Shown in pieces: positions 1 through 8,656 of a DNA stretch of 64,000 nucleotides. A model generated the notes under the pieces. The model was not told the DNA's origin. It saw nothing but the letters and a program-made list of their open reading frames with translations, and did not search any database. The translations under genes and the position numbers were made by a program. Origin of the DNA: CBDFHF01 sp965247565 (lineage in GTDB: Bacteria; Pseudomonadota; Gammaproteobacteria; Methylococcales; Methylomonadaceae); the NCBI GenBank assembly GCA_965247565.1, contig CBDFHF010000001.1:186001-250000 (forward strand). Direction: 5' to 3'. Position 1 is the first letter of the stretch. Every line of letters starts with the position of its first letter.

Positions 1-441
1 GATGTCTTCGCCAATTTTGACCAAGTCTTTGCCGCACTTTCCGCAAGTGCAAGATTCGGGTTCGTGGCGATGTTCGATGCGCGGTAAATGCGGCGGCAAA
101 GGTTGACGACCGGCGCGGGGCCGTTTGGGTTTGACCACTGTCTCGCAAGGCTGATCGTCTTTCAGCTGTTCGAGTTCCGCTTCAATCGCGGACATGTCAG
201 TATTCCAAGTTTCCTCAAACACATCACGCTGTAAGGGCGAGAGGGTTTCACTTTTTACGCCAAAACGGATACGCCGGTAATAAGCAACTTCATGCGTTAA
301 GGCTTCGATTTTGAAGTCTTTGGCTTTGATGAGGGCAGCATCGCGTTCTGTCTGATCAAGGAGCGACTGAATTAAGGCCGCAACTTGAGATTTAGCGGTC
401 GGATCAAGGTTTAAATGATCAAGCTCAGCGAGTGATTTCAT
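1..441 (-). CDS. tnpC: IS66 transposase TnpC, N-terminal part
   Basis: First 147 codons of the DDE transposase of the element; the rest lies left of the window. It matches residue for residue the start of the complete 538-residue copies at 33380 and 57331. The visible part holds the N-terminal helical region and the start of the zinc-finger segment (C-x-C-x2-C type, read as SCTCGKCGK). It is the catalytic protein for transposition. Confidence 0.95.
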   Translation of the reverse strand, partial: MKSLAELDHLNLDPTAKSQVAALIQSLLDQTERDAALIKAKDFKIEALTHEVAYYRRIRFGVKSETLSPLQRDVFEETWNTDMSAIEAELEQLKDDQPCETVVKPKRPRAGRQPLPPHLPRIEHRHEPESCTCGKCGKDLVKIGEDI

Positions 442-536
442 GGCTGAAATTATACAACAAACACCCGCTGAAAGCCTTATGTTTACTGGATTTTCTTGCT
501 AATTTTCTCTCTTTTTAGACTAAAATATAACGCTAT

Positions 537-887
537 TTAAACCTGCCAATGTGCTTGGGGCAACGCCGATAAACGCTGCCAGTTTACACCGGCAATCAGC
601 CATTCCCATTGCGCCTGACTGATAGCAAAACGGGTATCCAACACCTTGGGCCACACAAAACCGCCCTGATGCAAACGACGGTGACATAACCAAACGCCAT
701 TGCCGTCCCACACTAACAACCGTAAGCGGTTGCCTGCCTTGTTACGAAACACAAACGCAGATCCTGTGCACGGCGATTGGCCTAGCACCAGTTGGACAAT
801 AGACGATAAGCCATCAATACCGCGTCTCATATCAACGGGCGCAACGACTAACCAAATCTGAGGAGGGCTTGCGATTAATCCAGGCAT
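537..887 (-). CDS. tnpB: IS66 accessory protein TnpB (Orf2)
   Basis: A 116-residue protein of the IS66 Orf2 family, recognised by the N-terminal block with VAPVDMRRGIDGL and the central FVFRNKAGNRLRLLVWDGNG block. TnpB is needed together with TnpA and TnpC for IS66 transposition; its biochemical role is unclear. It overlaps tnpA by 13 bases, which suggests translational coupling. Identical copies lie at 32934 and 59043. Confidence 0.95.
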   Translation of the reverse strand: MPGLIASPPQIWLVVAPVDMRRGIDGLSSIVQLVLGQSPCTGSAFVFRNKAGNRLRLLVWDGNGVWLCHRRLHQGGFVWPKVLDTRFAISQAQWEWLIAGVNWQRLSALPQAHWQV

Positions 888-1162
888 CGCAGCAATTCCG
901 CCAGCCAGGCGGCTGAAGTCGATGCCGGCAGATCAACTTGATGGCCGTTGGTAAGTTTTAATACAATTCCTATGGGAAGCGGTGCTTTCAGCTGGACAGG
1001 AATTAATGCCGGAAGCGCGCCTTGTTGCTCTTTTCGATAATCACTTAATCTGGCTCCAAACGTATTATCGTTTAAACCCTGCTGCCGACAATACTCCGCT
1101 TGTTTTAAACCACTAAGCTGCCAGGCTTCTATATGATTGATCCACTTGGTTGTTAGGGCCAT
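875..1162 (-). CDS. tnpA: IS66 accessory protein TnpA (Orf1)
   Basis: A 95-residue first gene of the element. It starts with a small helix-turn-helix-like region (WINHIEAWQLSGLKQAEYCRQQ), typical of IS66 Orf1, followed by a short basic linker. A likely ribosome site (GAGGATAAGAG) lies just upstream of the ATG. Identical copies lie at 32659 and 59381. Confidence 0.93.
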   Translation of the reverse strand: MALTTKWINHIEAWQLSGLKQAEYCRQQGLNDNTFGARLSDYRKEQQGALPALIPVQLKAPLPIGIVLKLTNGHQVDLPASTSAAWLAELLRCLD

Positions 1163-1251
1163 CTCTTATCCTCACTGAAAAACTTAAGGATGCCTAATTT
1201 GGAAATTTCAAGCTAGGTGGAAGGGCTGGACGCATACTTTTAAAGGGTGAA

Positions 1252-1269
1252 TGCGGCCAAATGGCCGCA
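1252..1269. terminator. GC-rich hairpin, possible terminator
   Basis: Perfect 8-bp stem TGCGGCCA / TGGCCGCA with a 2-base loop, about 150 bases beyond the hydrolase stop codon. There is no clear T-run on either side, so it may be an operator or mRNA-stabilising hairpin instead. Confidence 0.35.
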
Positions 1270-1419
1270 AGAATCCATATTTTCTAAATAATATTGCCTA
1301 AATTTCACCGATTTTTTGGAAAAATTGGGTAGTTTGGGGCTGATTTTTGGTACAAGGGGTTTTGCAAAGGTCTCAGACTATCTAATAAGGTGCCTGACTT
1401 TTCTTGATCATTACAATTG

Positions 1420-2313
1420 TTAGCGCTTTTGGTTTAGCGCATTTATCCACTCCAGACTCCACTCAGCCACTTGATCGCGCCATGCTTTAGAAGAAAAGGT
1501 GTGATCCGATTCTATTAGATCATGGCGGGTTACTCGATCATCTGCGAGCAAAGTCTGCCATTCACTATCTTTGCTAGTAACATCTTTAAATTCTGCAGCC
1601 GTTAAATCTTTGCCGCTTAAAATTAGTAAAACCGGGTTTTTAAACCTTTGCATGCACTGCTGCATTCGGATCGGCAAACTCAGGGTTGAGTCTACTTTGG
1701 TAGGCTGGCTATTTTGCGGTTTTTCGGCACTATTGTCCGCTTCAGATGCGTTTCCCAGTAAATTCTTCAATATACCGACCAGCGATACTACAGAACCCAA
1801 ATAATCAAATTTCAGGGTAAATATTTTGCGCCATAAATCTGGATTTAAAAGCCGCTGCAAATAATAGTGTTTTAGGTAGGCTGTGGCCGCGCCTTGTTCT
1901 GTATAAACCCAAGGGTTTAGCAATATTAAACCGCGAACTCGTTCATCCTGATAGGCATAAAATAGTGCCGCCGATGCCGCATCACACAACCCCCAGATTA
2001 CAATTCCTTGTAGATTGGGGCAGGTTTGGTAAAACGCGGCTATCGCTCTAGCAATATCATCATCGACGGAGACGAATGTTCGAGCTTCCCCTTCGGCATC
2101 TCCCATACCTTGATAATCAAAACGCATAACCGGGATATCGTTGGCGGCTAGCATTCTCGCTAATAATACGAATTGTCGATGACTGCCAACGCGGTACTGT
2201 GGGCCACCAACAACTAACAATATGCCTAATTTTTCTGTATTGTTTGAATGGTGGACAATGCCGACTAGTTTGTTATCGTGGCATTGAAAAATAATAGGGG
2301 TTTCTTCACGCAT
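1420..2313 (-). CDS. Exosortase A system-associated hydrolase 1
   Basis: Alpha/beta hydrolase of the family found beside exosortase A (TIGR03100-type), probably cytoplasmic and acting on an acyl substrate during PEP-CTERM/exopolysaccharide biogenesis; the substrate is unknown. Visible blocks include the LLVVGGPQYRVGSHRQFVLL N-terminal motif, the RFDYQGMGDAEGE strand-turn and the nucleophile-elbow region IVIWGLCDAAS, where the usual Ser-like position is replaced by a Leu-Cys-Asp context. I chose the ATG at 2313; an in-frame TTG seven codons upstream is possible. It follows hydrolase 2 in the same direction about 130 bases downstream. Family assignment is firm, reaction is inference. Confidence 0.85.
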   Translation of the reverse strand: MREETPIIFQCHDNKLVGIVHHSNNTEKLGILLVVGGPQYRVGSHRQFVLLARMLAANDIPVMRFDYQGMGDAEGEARTFVSVDDDIARAIAAFYQTCPNLQGIVIWGLCDAASAALFYAYQDERVRGLILLNPWVYTEQGAATAYLKHYYLQRLLNPDLWRKIFTLKFDYLGSVVSLVGILKNLLGNASEADNSAEKPQNSQPTKVDSTLSLPIRMQQCMQRFKNPVLLILSGKDLTAAEFKDVTSKDSEWQTLLADDRVTRHDLIESDHTFSSKAWRDQVAEWSLEWINALNQKR

Positions 2314-2445
2314 GGCAGTGGATTTGGCAATCAAGTCTTAACTGCTTGATAAATATAAGAACGCTTCAATAGATGCAGTCCATATTTAGCAAGCTGTTGT
2401 TGTATTAATAGAGGATGTAATTGGTCGGCCATTTTGAAGATTCGT

Positions 2446-3255
2446 TCAGCTTAAACTCGCCGAGGTTTCCGCTAACAGTGTTGGCGCATCAATAATTTCC
2501 TGAGTAGACCAGAATATGTTGTCGACAACTGCTTTGGCTGAAGCTGTTTGGTTTTTACTTTGCAGATTTTCAATAAAAGCGGCGTTAACCATTGAAATAC
2601 CTCGATCTTTACTGGGTACAACTTCAAACAACGCCAAATTTTTAATATTAGTTAAGTTTAGATTATTGGCCTGGAGTCCCAGCATGGGTGCTACCAAGTC
2701 AGGGTTCAGTGAGTAGCCGGCGACTTCGATAGTGTTACCTTCAAGTAGCTGTTGTTTGAGTTCTGAGGTTTTTTCCTGTGGGGCATTACTATCCATCGCT
2801 GCCGCCGCAACTCGCAAACGCAAGAATTGGGTTATAAACGTGTCGCCGTTTAATACGGGTTGCCAAGCAATCAGTCGCTCGATTTTATATTGGTTTTTAT
2901 CAGCGAAATCCATAGCGAGCAAAGCTCCGGTTCTTAATCCCCATAAAGCTATTGATTCTGCACCTTGTTCTTTTAGCCATTCAACTGCAACGGCAATATT
3001 TTGTAGCCAAACTGACCAAGTCGCTTCAGCAAACTCACCGTCGCTATCACCAGTCCCGAATAAATCCAGAACTAAAACCGCATGGCCTTGAGCAGCAAAC
3101 GCTCGAGCCTGAAGCGCTATCATACGGCGAGATTTGTTCATTTCTTCTGCGAAAGCAGGTATGTGTATTATGGCTTTGGTGATTGGTTTGTCAGCGGTCG
3201 GGTAAAAAATTGAGAACAAAGATCCGGTTCGACTGGGGATAAAGAAGGGTTCCAT
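2446..3255 (-). CDS. Exosortase A system-associated hydrolase 2
   Basis: A 269-residue alpha/beta hydrolase of the second exosortase-associated type (TIGR03101-like). Diagnostic features are the start MEPFFIPSRTGSLFSIFYP, the PAFAEEMNKSRRM segment, the LDLFGTGDSDGEF turn and the ALWGLRTGALLA elbow. It lies 12 bases downstream of the acyl carrier protein gene and is probably co-transcribed with it. In known clusters the two hydrolases, the carrier protein and an acyl-CoA ligase occur together; the ligase is missing here because insertion-sequence debris begins upstream. Confidence 0.87.
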   Translation of the reverse strand: MEPFFIPSRTGSLFSIFYPTADKPITKAIIHIPAFAEEMNKSRRMIALQARAFAAQGHAVLVLDLFGTGDSDGEFAEATWSVWLQNIAVAVEWLKEQGAESIALWGLRTGALLAMDFADKNQYKIERLIAWQPVLNGDTFITQFLRLRVAAAAMDSNAPQEKTSELKQQLLEGNTIEVAGYSLNPDLVAPMLGLQANNLNLTNIKNLALFEVVPSKDRGISMVNAAFIENLQSKNQTASAKAVVDNIFWSTQEIIDAPTLLAETSASLS

Positions 3256-3267
3256 AGCAAGGTAGCT

Positions 3268-3519
3268 TTATGCTAGCTTCCGCTCTACAAATTCAACCAG
3301 AGAGCCAAAGGTCTCAAAGACTTCAGCATCAATTTCATCATCCTCAACAACAAAACCAAAACATTCTTCTAATCCGGTAATAATTGAAACGACAGCCATC
3401 GAGTCAAATTCCGGTATGCTCCCTAATAAAGGCGTTTCTGCAGTGATATTTTTTGTTGTATCCGCATTAAGTTGTAAAACTTGTGACAAAATCTCAGCGA
3501 TCTGTTTATGTAAAGACAT
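3268..3519 (-). CDS. Acyl carrier protein, exosortase-associated
   Basis: An 83-residue phosphopantetheine-binding protein. The attachment site is Ser40 in the EFDSMAVVS motif, in the usual place at the start of helix 2. It would carry an acyl group on a 4'-phosphopantetheine arm and hand it to a partner enzyme, here most likely the GNAT-type protein just upstream. It sits between that gene (22-base gap) and hydrolase 2 (12-base gap), so the four genes look like one operon. Acyl carrier proteins are a standard part of exosortase A clusters. Confidence 0.88.
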   Translation of the reverse strand: MSLHKQIAEILSQVLQLNADTTKNITAETPLLGSIPEFDSMAVVSIITGLEECFGFVVEDDEIDAEVFETFGSLVEFVERKLA

Positions 3520-3541
3520 TCAATAATCCTAAAGTATTAAG

Positions 3542-4252
3542 TTATGGTTGAGGTGGTTGTAACTTGAAAGTTGGAAATGAGGCCCTTGAAAATGAAATGT
3601 GCACAAACGGGTTAAGTGAGGCAATCGACAACTGAACCGAACCCGCACTCAAAAAAAACGCCCAACCAATGATTTTTGCTCCCATACGCTTATGTGATGA
3701 TAGGGACATGGCATTGAATGCAGAAATTCGGCTGAGCGAACAATTATAGCCCTCGCTCAGCAGTTTCGCCGATGAAGTATCCCAAAGCTTTAAAAAAACC
3801 GGTGACAATCTGAATTTTGGTTCTACATACACATCAAAGTCCCACACCGTCTGGTTGGAAGGTAACTCATACAAACAACGTACCTCGTCCTCTTGATAGC
3901 GAGACTTGACATACCATAAGCAACCAGCGAACTCTTCTTCTTTGTAAGCAGCCAGGCAAACTGCTCCTTGTTTGTATCGATCCGCAATTACAGCTTCGGG
4001 GCGAAGATTGGGCTGCATGCTTTTATTATGAGCTAGCAACTCAATAATTCTGTATTGGTGACCCTTGTTTTGCGGCAAAGCTGGTTTTTCGCTTAAATAC
4101 TGAGCGACAAAGTAATATTTTTTCAAAGATAGGTTTAAAGAAAAAAAATCTGCCAGCCTATTAACTAAATAGAGAAAGCCATTGATAAGCCCTAGTTCTT
4201 TGTGAAGTTTTTGTAATTGTTTCTGAGCTTGCCTAATTGCAGATAAATTCAT
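3542..4252 (-). CDS. GNAT-like acyltransferase of the exosortase cluster
   Basis: A 236-residue protein with a GNAT-like C-terminal half: a strand with WDFDVYVEPKFR, then SRISAFNAMSLSSHKRMGAK, which resembles the motif-B region (S-x-N-x2-S-x3-H-x-R-x-G) of N-acetyltransferases. The first 70 residues are helical. A role in acylating a precursor carried by the neighbouring acyl carrier protein is inferred from context. It is the first surviving gene of the cluster; upstream sequence is insertion-sequence debris, so the original promoter and leading genes are lost from this locus. Confidence 0.65.
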   Translation of the reverse strand: MNLSAIRQAQKQLQKLHKELGLINGFLYLVNRLADFFSLNLSLKKYYFVAQYLSEKPALPQNKGHQYRIIELLAHNKSMQPNLRPEAVIADRYKQGAVCLAAYKEEEFAGCLWYVKSRYQEDEVRCLYELPSNQTVWDFDVYVEPKFRLSPVFLKLWDTSSAKLLSEGYNCSLSRISAFNAMSLSSHKRMGAKIIGWAFFLSAGSVQLSIASLNPFVHISFSRASFPTFKLQPPQP

Positions 4253-4352
4253 GATTACTTCAAAGTTAACACATTCATTTTCGGCGGGATTTTATCACAG
4301 CCTACTTAGTAGTAGTATAGAGGACGCCACACAATTTTCTGAGGAACCTGCT

Positions 4353-4460
4353 TTACTTGACCATTACAGCCTTCAAGCCCACCAACGGATCGCCCATATC
4401 AGTCAGTTGCGCCGCTCGCTCTTCTACATCGGATAATCCAGGTTGGCGTGGCTTTTTCAT
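4353..4460 (-). pseudogene. IS5-type transposase, N-terminal remnant
   Basis: A 35-codon reading frame starting MKKPRQPGLSDVEERAAQ and continuing LTDMGDPLVGLKAV, the typical start of IS5-superfamily transposases (LTxxGDPLxxLxxVIDW), then broken by a stop. The upstream end, with GGGATCTCTAATAATTCCC near 4555, abuts the truncated end of the IS3 element and is probably an IS5 terminus. Nothing of the catalytic domain remains. The rest of 4253-4563 shows no other gene. Confidence 0.55.
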
Positions 4461-4566
4461 CGACTGAATCTCTCTTGAGGGTGTAGAGCTCATTATCTCA
4501 TTTCAGGGCTTGCTGGGTATCCATCAATCACAAATGGGGGAAGGGAATTATTAGAGATCCCCTTAT

Positions 4567-5625
4567 TTAAGCGGCTTTTTTATGTAAATGTTTTGGCTCC
4601 TGCTGGGTGTAGATAGGTAATGGGTGTTGATCGGGGTTGAGTAAAACATACTCAATCACGTTCCAATTACGGGTCCGCCCAAACCAGCGCTGAGGATTAG
4701 CTTGTCGAGCTACTTGATAAACCTGATGACGCATCGCCAGTATTTGACGGTCTAATCCTTGATGGCGTTGAGCCGGTGTCACAAAACGTATTCCACTGTG
4801 GCGATGCTCATGGTTATACCAATCGACCAATGCCGACACCCATTTTCTTGCTTGGGTTAAATCCCCAAACGGTTTCAGGGGGTAATCGGGTCGATATTTC
4901 AAAGTCTTAAACAACGATTCCGAGTACGGATTATCGTTACTGACCGCTGGTCGACTGAATGAGGCGGCAATGCCTAGTTGCTGTAAAGTGGCCAGCATGG
5001 TGGCGCCTTTCATCGGGCTACCATTATCCGAATGCAGGGTGACTTGATCGGCAATGACACCTTCACTTTTGCAAATATCGCGCATTAATTGGCTTGCCAA
5101 TTGACTGGATTCTTCAGCAAACACTTGCCAGCCGACAATCTTGCGACTAAACACGTCCAGCACGAGATAAAGATAGAAAAACTGGCCTTTGACCGTGGTC
5201 GGCAAGTAGCTAATATCCCAGCTATACAGCTGATTCGGTGCAGTTGCCGCCAATGCCTTCGGTTTGGTTCGCGGTTGTGCGGGGCGTTCGCTACGGCGGT
5301 GTTTGAGTTGATTGGACGCCTTTAAAATCCGATAAAAACTCGATTCCGAGGCGATATAGCGACCTTGATCCGCTAAGCGCGGCACGATTTGACCGGGGGG
5401 CAAATGACCAAATTCATCGGAATTGGCAATGGCTAAAATTTCATTGCGTTCGGCGTCGGTTAAACGATGTTGAGGCTTGTAAACCCTGACCGGCCGTTGA
5501 TCGGCACGCACCGTTTCGCCGTCTCGCCAGCGTTGTGCGGTACGCAATGACAAATCGATGGCGTGGCAAGCCTGATGCCAACGGGCACCGCTCGCTACGG
5601 CTTCTTGAAGGGATTGCATCATCAT
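4567..5625 (-). CDS. IS3-family transposase OrfB (integrase domain)
   Basis: A 352-residue transposase with an N-terminal helix-turn-helix region (LSLRTAQRWRDGE) and an rve-type catalytic core. The DDE residues are visible as D in SWDISYLPTT, D in LHSDNGSPMKG and E in NDNPYSESLFKTLKY. The start overlaps the end of orfA as ATGA, the usual coupling in this family. The protein is identical to that of copy 2. It is probably functional as a protein, although its own element has lost one end. Confidence 0.93.
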   Translation of the reverse strand: MMMQSLQEAVASGARWHQACHAIDLSLRTAQRWRDGETVRADQRPVRVYKPQHRLTDAERNEILAIANSDEFGHLPPGQIVPRLADQGRYIASESSFYRILKASNQLKHRRSERPAQPRTKPKALAATAPNQLYSWDISYLPTTVKGQFFYLYLVLDVFSRKIVGWQVFAEESSQLASQLMRDICKSEGVIADQVTLHSDNGSPMKGATMLATLQQLGIAASFSRPAVSNDNPYSESLFKTLKYRPDYPLKPFGDLTQARKWVSALVDWYNHEHRHSGIRFVTPAQRHQGLDRQILAMRHQVYQVARQANPQRWFGRTRNWNVIEYVLLNPDQHPLPIYTQQEPKHLHKKAA

Positions 5626-5972
5626 TTGTCGCTGCTCGATGTCGGTGAAGCTACCTCGTCCTCGAACAGCGCTTGGTACTTTTTTTGGAGCACCAAGAGG
5701 GCGGCGGCTTCTGCTAAGGCTTTTTCTTTACGGCGCAACTCACGCTCAAGCTGCTGTTTCTCTTGTCTAAGTTGCTTGATGGTTTGTTGCTCGGTTTTAC
5801 TCCGCGGGGGCGTTGAGGCCGGTTGACAAAAGTCTTGTCGCCACTGGGTGAGTTGATGTGTAAATAGGCCGTGCTCACGACACCACGTGTGAAGCGCTTC
5901 ACCGCTGAGACCATGACTGTCTCTCATCCAGCTTTTTAAGGTGTATATGTTGATGTTTAATTGTTGAGCCAC
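5622..5972 (-). CDS. IS3-family OrfA, internally deleted
   Basis: A 116-residue OrfA that begins with GTG. It has an N-terminal HTH region (QQLNINIYTLKSWM) and a leucine-zipper-like coiled coil (KQLRQEKQQLERELRRKEKAL). Compared with copy 2, 28 residues are missing after MRDS; the break lies between two AGTCA repeats, so slippage or short-repeat recombination is likely. Unlike copy 2 it has no internal stop. Whether the deleted form still supports transposition is unknown. Confidence 0.85.
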   Translation of the reverse strand: MAQQLNINIYTLKSWMRDSHGLSGEALHTWCREHGLFTHQLTQWRQDFCQPASTPPRSKTEQQTIKQLRQEKQQLERELRRKEKALAEAAALLVLQKKYQALFEDEVASPTSSSDK

Positions 5973-6231
5973 CTCTGGTCACCTCGGTTGAATACTCTTT
6001 GTAAGGCGCTTTCTTTGATCGTTGGGCTGTAATTTTTGGTGCTTCTCATTAGGGTCTCAAATTTTAATGGATTAAAAATTTGAGGCGACAACTATTCTGA
6101 CATTGGGGGGCTAGAATATTCAACTCTAAAAAGACGGTAGAAGCAGCAGCCAGAGTTAGGGTTGGATGTGGAAAATATAATTGAGTGTTTTTAAATACCT
6201 AGTTGTATTAGCTCGAACTAAATACGACCAG

Positions 6232-8136
6232 TTAGTCTCCTATCAAGGCGACTATTTCTTCCCGCTGAATCACTTCTTTTTCTTGTAATAATTCGGCAAG
6301 CTCATTCAGATGCCCACGTTTAACGTTTAATATTTGCAAGGCTCGTTGTTCCGCTTCCTCGACTAAGCTTTTAATTTCGGCATCAACCAATCGGGCGGTT
6401 TCTTCACTGTAATTACGTTGCTCCGTAACATCGCCCGCTAAAAATTGTAATTGCTGACGATGGCCATAGATAAGTGGCCCGAGTTTTTTACTCATGCCCA
6501 GATAACAGACCATGTTACGGGCAATTTCGCTGGCCTTTTCCAGATCGTTTTGCGCACCGGTGGATACGCTGCCCAGCGCCAGTTGTTCGGCCACCCGACC
6601 ACCCAGCAAGATCGCCAGTTGATCTTTTAGTTCTGGTTCTGTAGACAGATACTTTTCTTCAACCGGCAGTTGCAATGTGAAGCCTAGCGCAGATACGCCA
6701 CGCGGGATAATGGAGATTTTATGCACTGGCTCTCCTGTAGGCACATTTTCCGCCACCAACGCATGCCCCGCTTCATGATAGGCAACTCGGCGTTTTTCTT
6801 CCGGGCCGAGGGCGCGATTTTTCTTTTCCGGGCCCGCCATAACTCGGTCAATGGCGGCTTCAAAATCGGCCATTGTAACCGTCTCGCGGCTACCACGCGC
6901 CGCCAAAATAGCAGCTTCATTGGCAATATTGGACAAGTCGGCACCCACAAACCCAGGCGTACGTTTAGCGACAGTAGATAAATCGATGTCTTTAGCTAAT
7001 TGCATGCCTTTGCTATGCAATTTCAGTATAGCGATACGGTCGATTAAATCCGGCTTGTCGACTACGATCTGTCGGTCAAAGCGTCCGGCCCGCAGCAAGG
7101 CCTTGTCGAGTATTTCCGGACGATTGGTAGCAGCCATCACCACCACTCCGGAAGTAGCATCAAAACCGTCCATCTCGGTGAGCAATTGATTTAGAGTTTG
7201 TTCGCGTTCGTCATTACCGCCCATGATGGCTGGACCGCCGCGGGAGCGACCGATGGCGTCGAGTTCATCGATAAAAATAATACATGGTGCTTTTTGCCGG
7301 GCTTGCTCAAACAAATCTCGAACCCTCGCCGCACCAATACCAACGAATAGTTCAATAAATTCAGACGCGCTGATGTTAAAAAACGGAACCCCGGCTTCAC
7401 CTGAAACCGCCCGTGCCAGCAAGGTTTTACCCGTGCCGGGTGATCCAACTAGCAATACACCTTTGGGCATACGCCCTCCCAACTTTTGCAATTTTTCCGG
7501 GGATTTTAAAAACTCGATGGTTTCTTTCAACTCCTGTTTGGCGCTTTCAGCACCGGCCACGTCGTCAAAAGTGGTTTTTGATGTTTCTTGCTGGATACGG
7601 ATTTTATTTCCCAAATTTAAAAACGAACGCCCTGCGCCGCCAGCCATTTTTTTCATGAGAAACATCCAGATACCGGCAAAAATAGCGATTGGAATAATCC
7701 AGTTGAATAAAATATTGCTTGCCCAGTTGTCGCCGCTTCTCACCACGTATTCAACTTTGTGCGCCTGAAGATTTTTGACCAAGGATTCGTCCCAGAGCGG
7801 AATGGTAAAAAACTGTTTGCCTATTTTAGAATCTTCAGTTTTTAAGGTGCCGTTGATAAAGTGTTGAGTGACAACAGCTTTGTCAATTTTATCGTCGCTT
7901 ACCAAACTCAGAAACTGACTGTAAGGAATTTCCTGACCTTGTATTTTCTCGCCGCCCGCAAATAAAGACAACACTATAATAACTAGCACCACATATAGCC
8001 AAAACCGCGAGGGCACCGGTTCTTCACTGTCAGACTTGTTACCTTGATGTTTTGTATTAGATATTGATCGCTCTGCTGATTTATACCAATCAACCAGGGT
8101 TTGATAAATTGTGCTCAAATCTTGTTTTTCGTTCAT
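6232..8136 (-). CDS. ftsH: ATP-dependent zinc metalloprotease FtsH
   Basis: Membrane-anchored AAA protease of 634 residues that degrades membrane and misfolded proteins. The start at 8136 (MNEKQDL) is set by a strong ribosome site (GAGGGGAGGAGA); an in-frame extension 19 codons upstream lacks one. Domains: hydrophilic lead of about 45 residues, membrane segment about 45-60, periplasmic loop, second membrane segment about 143-161, Walker A GSPGTGKT near 231-238, Walker B IIFIDELDAIG near 287, pore motif FVGIG, and zinc site HEAGH near 454. It stands alone between insertion sequences, without the usual rrmJ/ftsJ neighbour, so it is probably an accessory paralogue. Confidence 0.96.
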   Translation of the reverse strand: MNEKQDLSTIYQTLVDWYKSAERSISNTKHQGNKSDSEEPVPSRFWLYVVLVIIVLSLFAGGEKIQGQEIPYSQFLSLVSDDKIDKAVVTQHFINGTLKTEDSKIGKQFFTIPLWDESLVKNLQAHKVEYVVRSGDNWASNILFNWIIPIAIFAGIWMFLMKKMAGGAGRSFLNLGNKIRIQQETSKTTFDDVAGAESAKQELKETIEFLKSPEKLQKLGGRMPKGVLLVGSPGTGKTLLARAVSGEAGVPFFNISASEFIELFVGIGAARVRDLFEQARQKAPCIIFIDELDAIGRSRGGPAIMGGNDEREQTLNQLLTEMDGFDATSGVVVMAATNRPEILDKALLRAGRFDRQIVVDKPDLIDRIAILKLHSKGMQLAKDIDLSTVAKRTPGFVGADLSNIANEAAILAARGSRETVTMADFEAAIDRVMAGPEKKNRALGPEEKRRVAYHEAGHALVAENVPTGEPVHKISIIPRGVSALGFTLQLPVEEKYLSTEPELKDQLAILLGGRVAEQLALGSVSTGAQNDLEKASEIARNMVCYLGMSKKLGPLIYGHRQQLQFLAGDVTEQRNYSEETARLVDAEIKSLVEEAEQRALQILNVKRGHLNELAELLQEKEVIQREEIVALIGD

Positions 8137-8656
8137 GATATTCTCCTCCCCTCGCAAAATTGAAAATTTACTCACTTTACTCCCGTTTGCCAAATTCGGT
8201 TCACTAATTAATCAGAAATTGCCAAAAGAGACCTTTGTAAACTCCCCGATCTGAAAAAGCAGTCCAAACACCACCCAAATTGAACTAAAAAAGGGTGCAA
8301 CTTAGTGAATACGGCTAAGAAAATAAGGCTTCCCGCGGTCATTCGGGCGCTGTCACTTTTTAATAGACACAGCTAGTCTGTTGAAGCTGCGTTTTAACGT
8401 ACAATGCGGGTAATCGTTTCGGCTATATGCGATGGCTTGCAAAAGTTGCCAAGCATGCACTTTGGCTAACCCTTTGTAGTGCCGGGTCTTGACGCCAAAC
8501 CGGCGTGCTTGGCTTCCGAAAGTCCGCTTAACCAAATAGCGCGCCTGAGTAATCAAACATTGCGTTGTTTTTGATGCTAATTGGCAATCTTGCTTCAGCG
8601 CTTCCTATTGCACACCACTTGGCAACATTATCAAGCCGTTACGGGTTTTATTCTTA

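Larger units (their letters stand above)
1..1237 (-). mobile_element. IS66-family element, copy 1 (partial)
   Basis: This is the tnpA end of an IS66-type element whose other end lies left of the window. The outer end at 1237 reads, on the minus strand, GTATGCGTCCAGCCCTTCC, the same terminus as the copies at 32584 and 59743. The flanking octamer is TTTTAAAG (1238-1245); its partner is outside the window, so a target duplication cannot be tested. The visible part appears identical to the other two copies, suggesting recent spread. Confidence 0.93.
4564..6108 (-). mobile_element. IS3-family element, copy 1 (3' end lost)
   Basis: Nearly identical to the complete copy at 9813-11474, but the homology stops at 4564 just after the orfB stop codon. 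About 34 bases including the terminal inverted repeat are missing and IS5-type sequence takes their place. The 5' end, with the terminal repeat containing AGTTGTCGCCTCA and an AT-rich palindrome, is intact at 6070-6108. orfA carries an internal 84-base deletion. The copy is therefore probably immobile in cis. Confidence 0.85.

Noticed and set aside
4251..4436. 61-codon plus-strand frame
   Set aside because: Opposite to an IS5 remnant, with composition unlike protein and no homology-like motif.
7223..7768. 181-codon plus-strand frame inside ftsH
   Set aside because: Antisense to the conserved AAA domain; codon pattern fits only ftsH.
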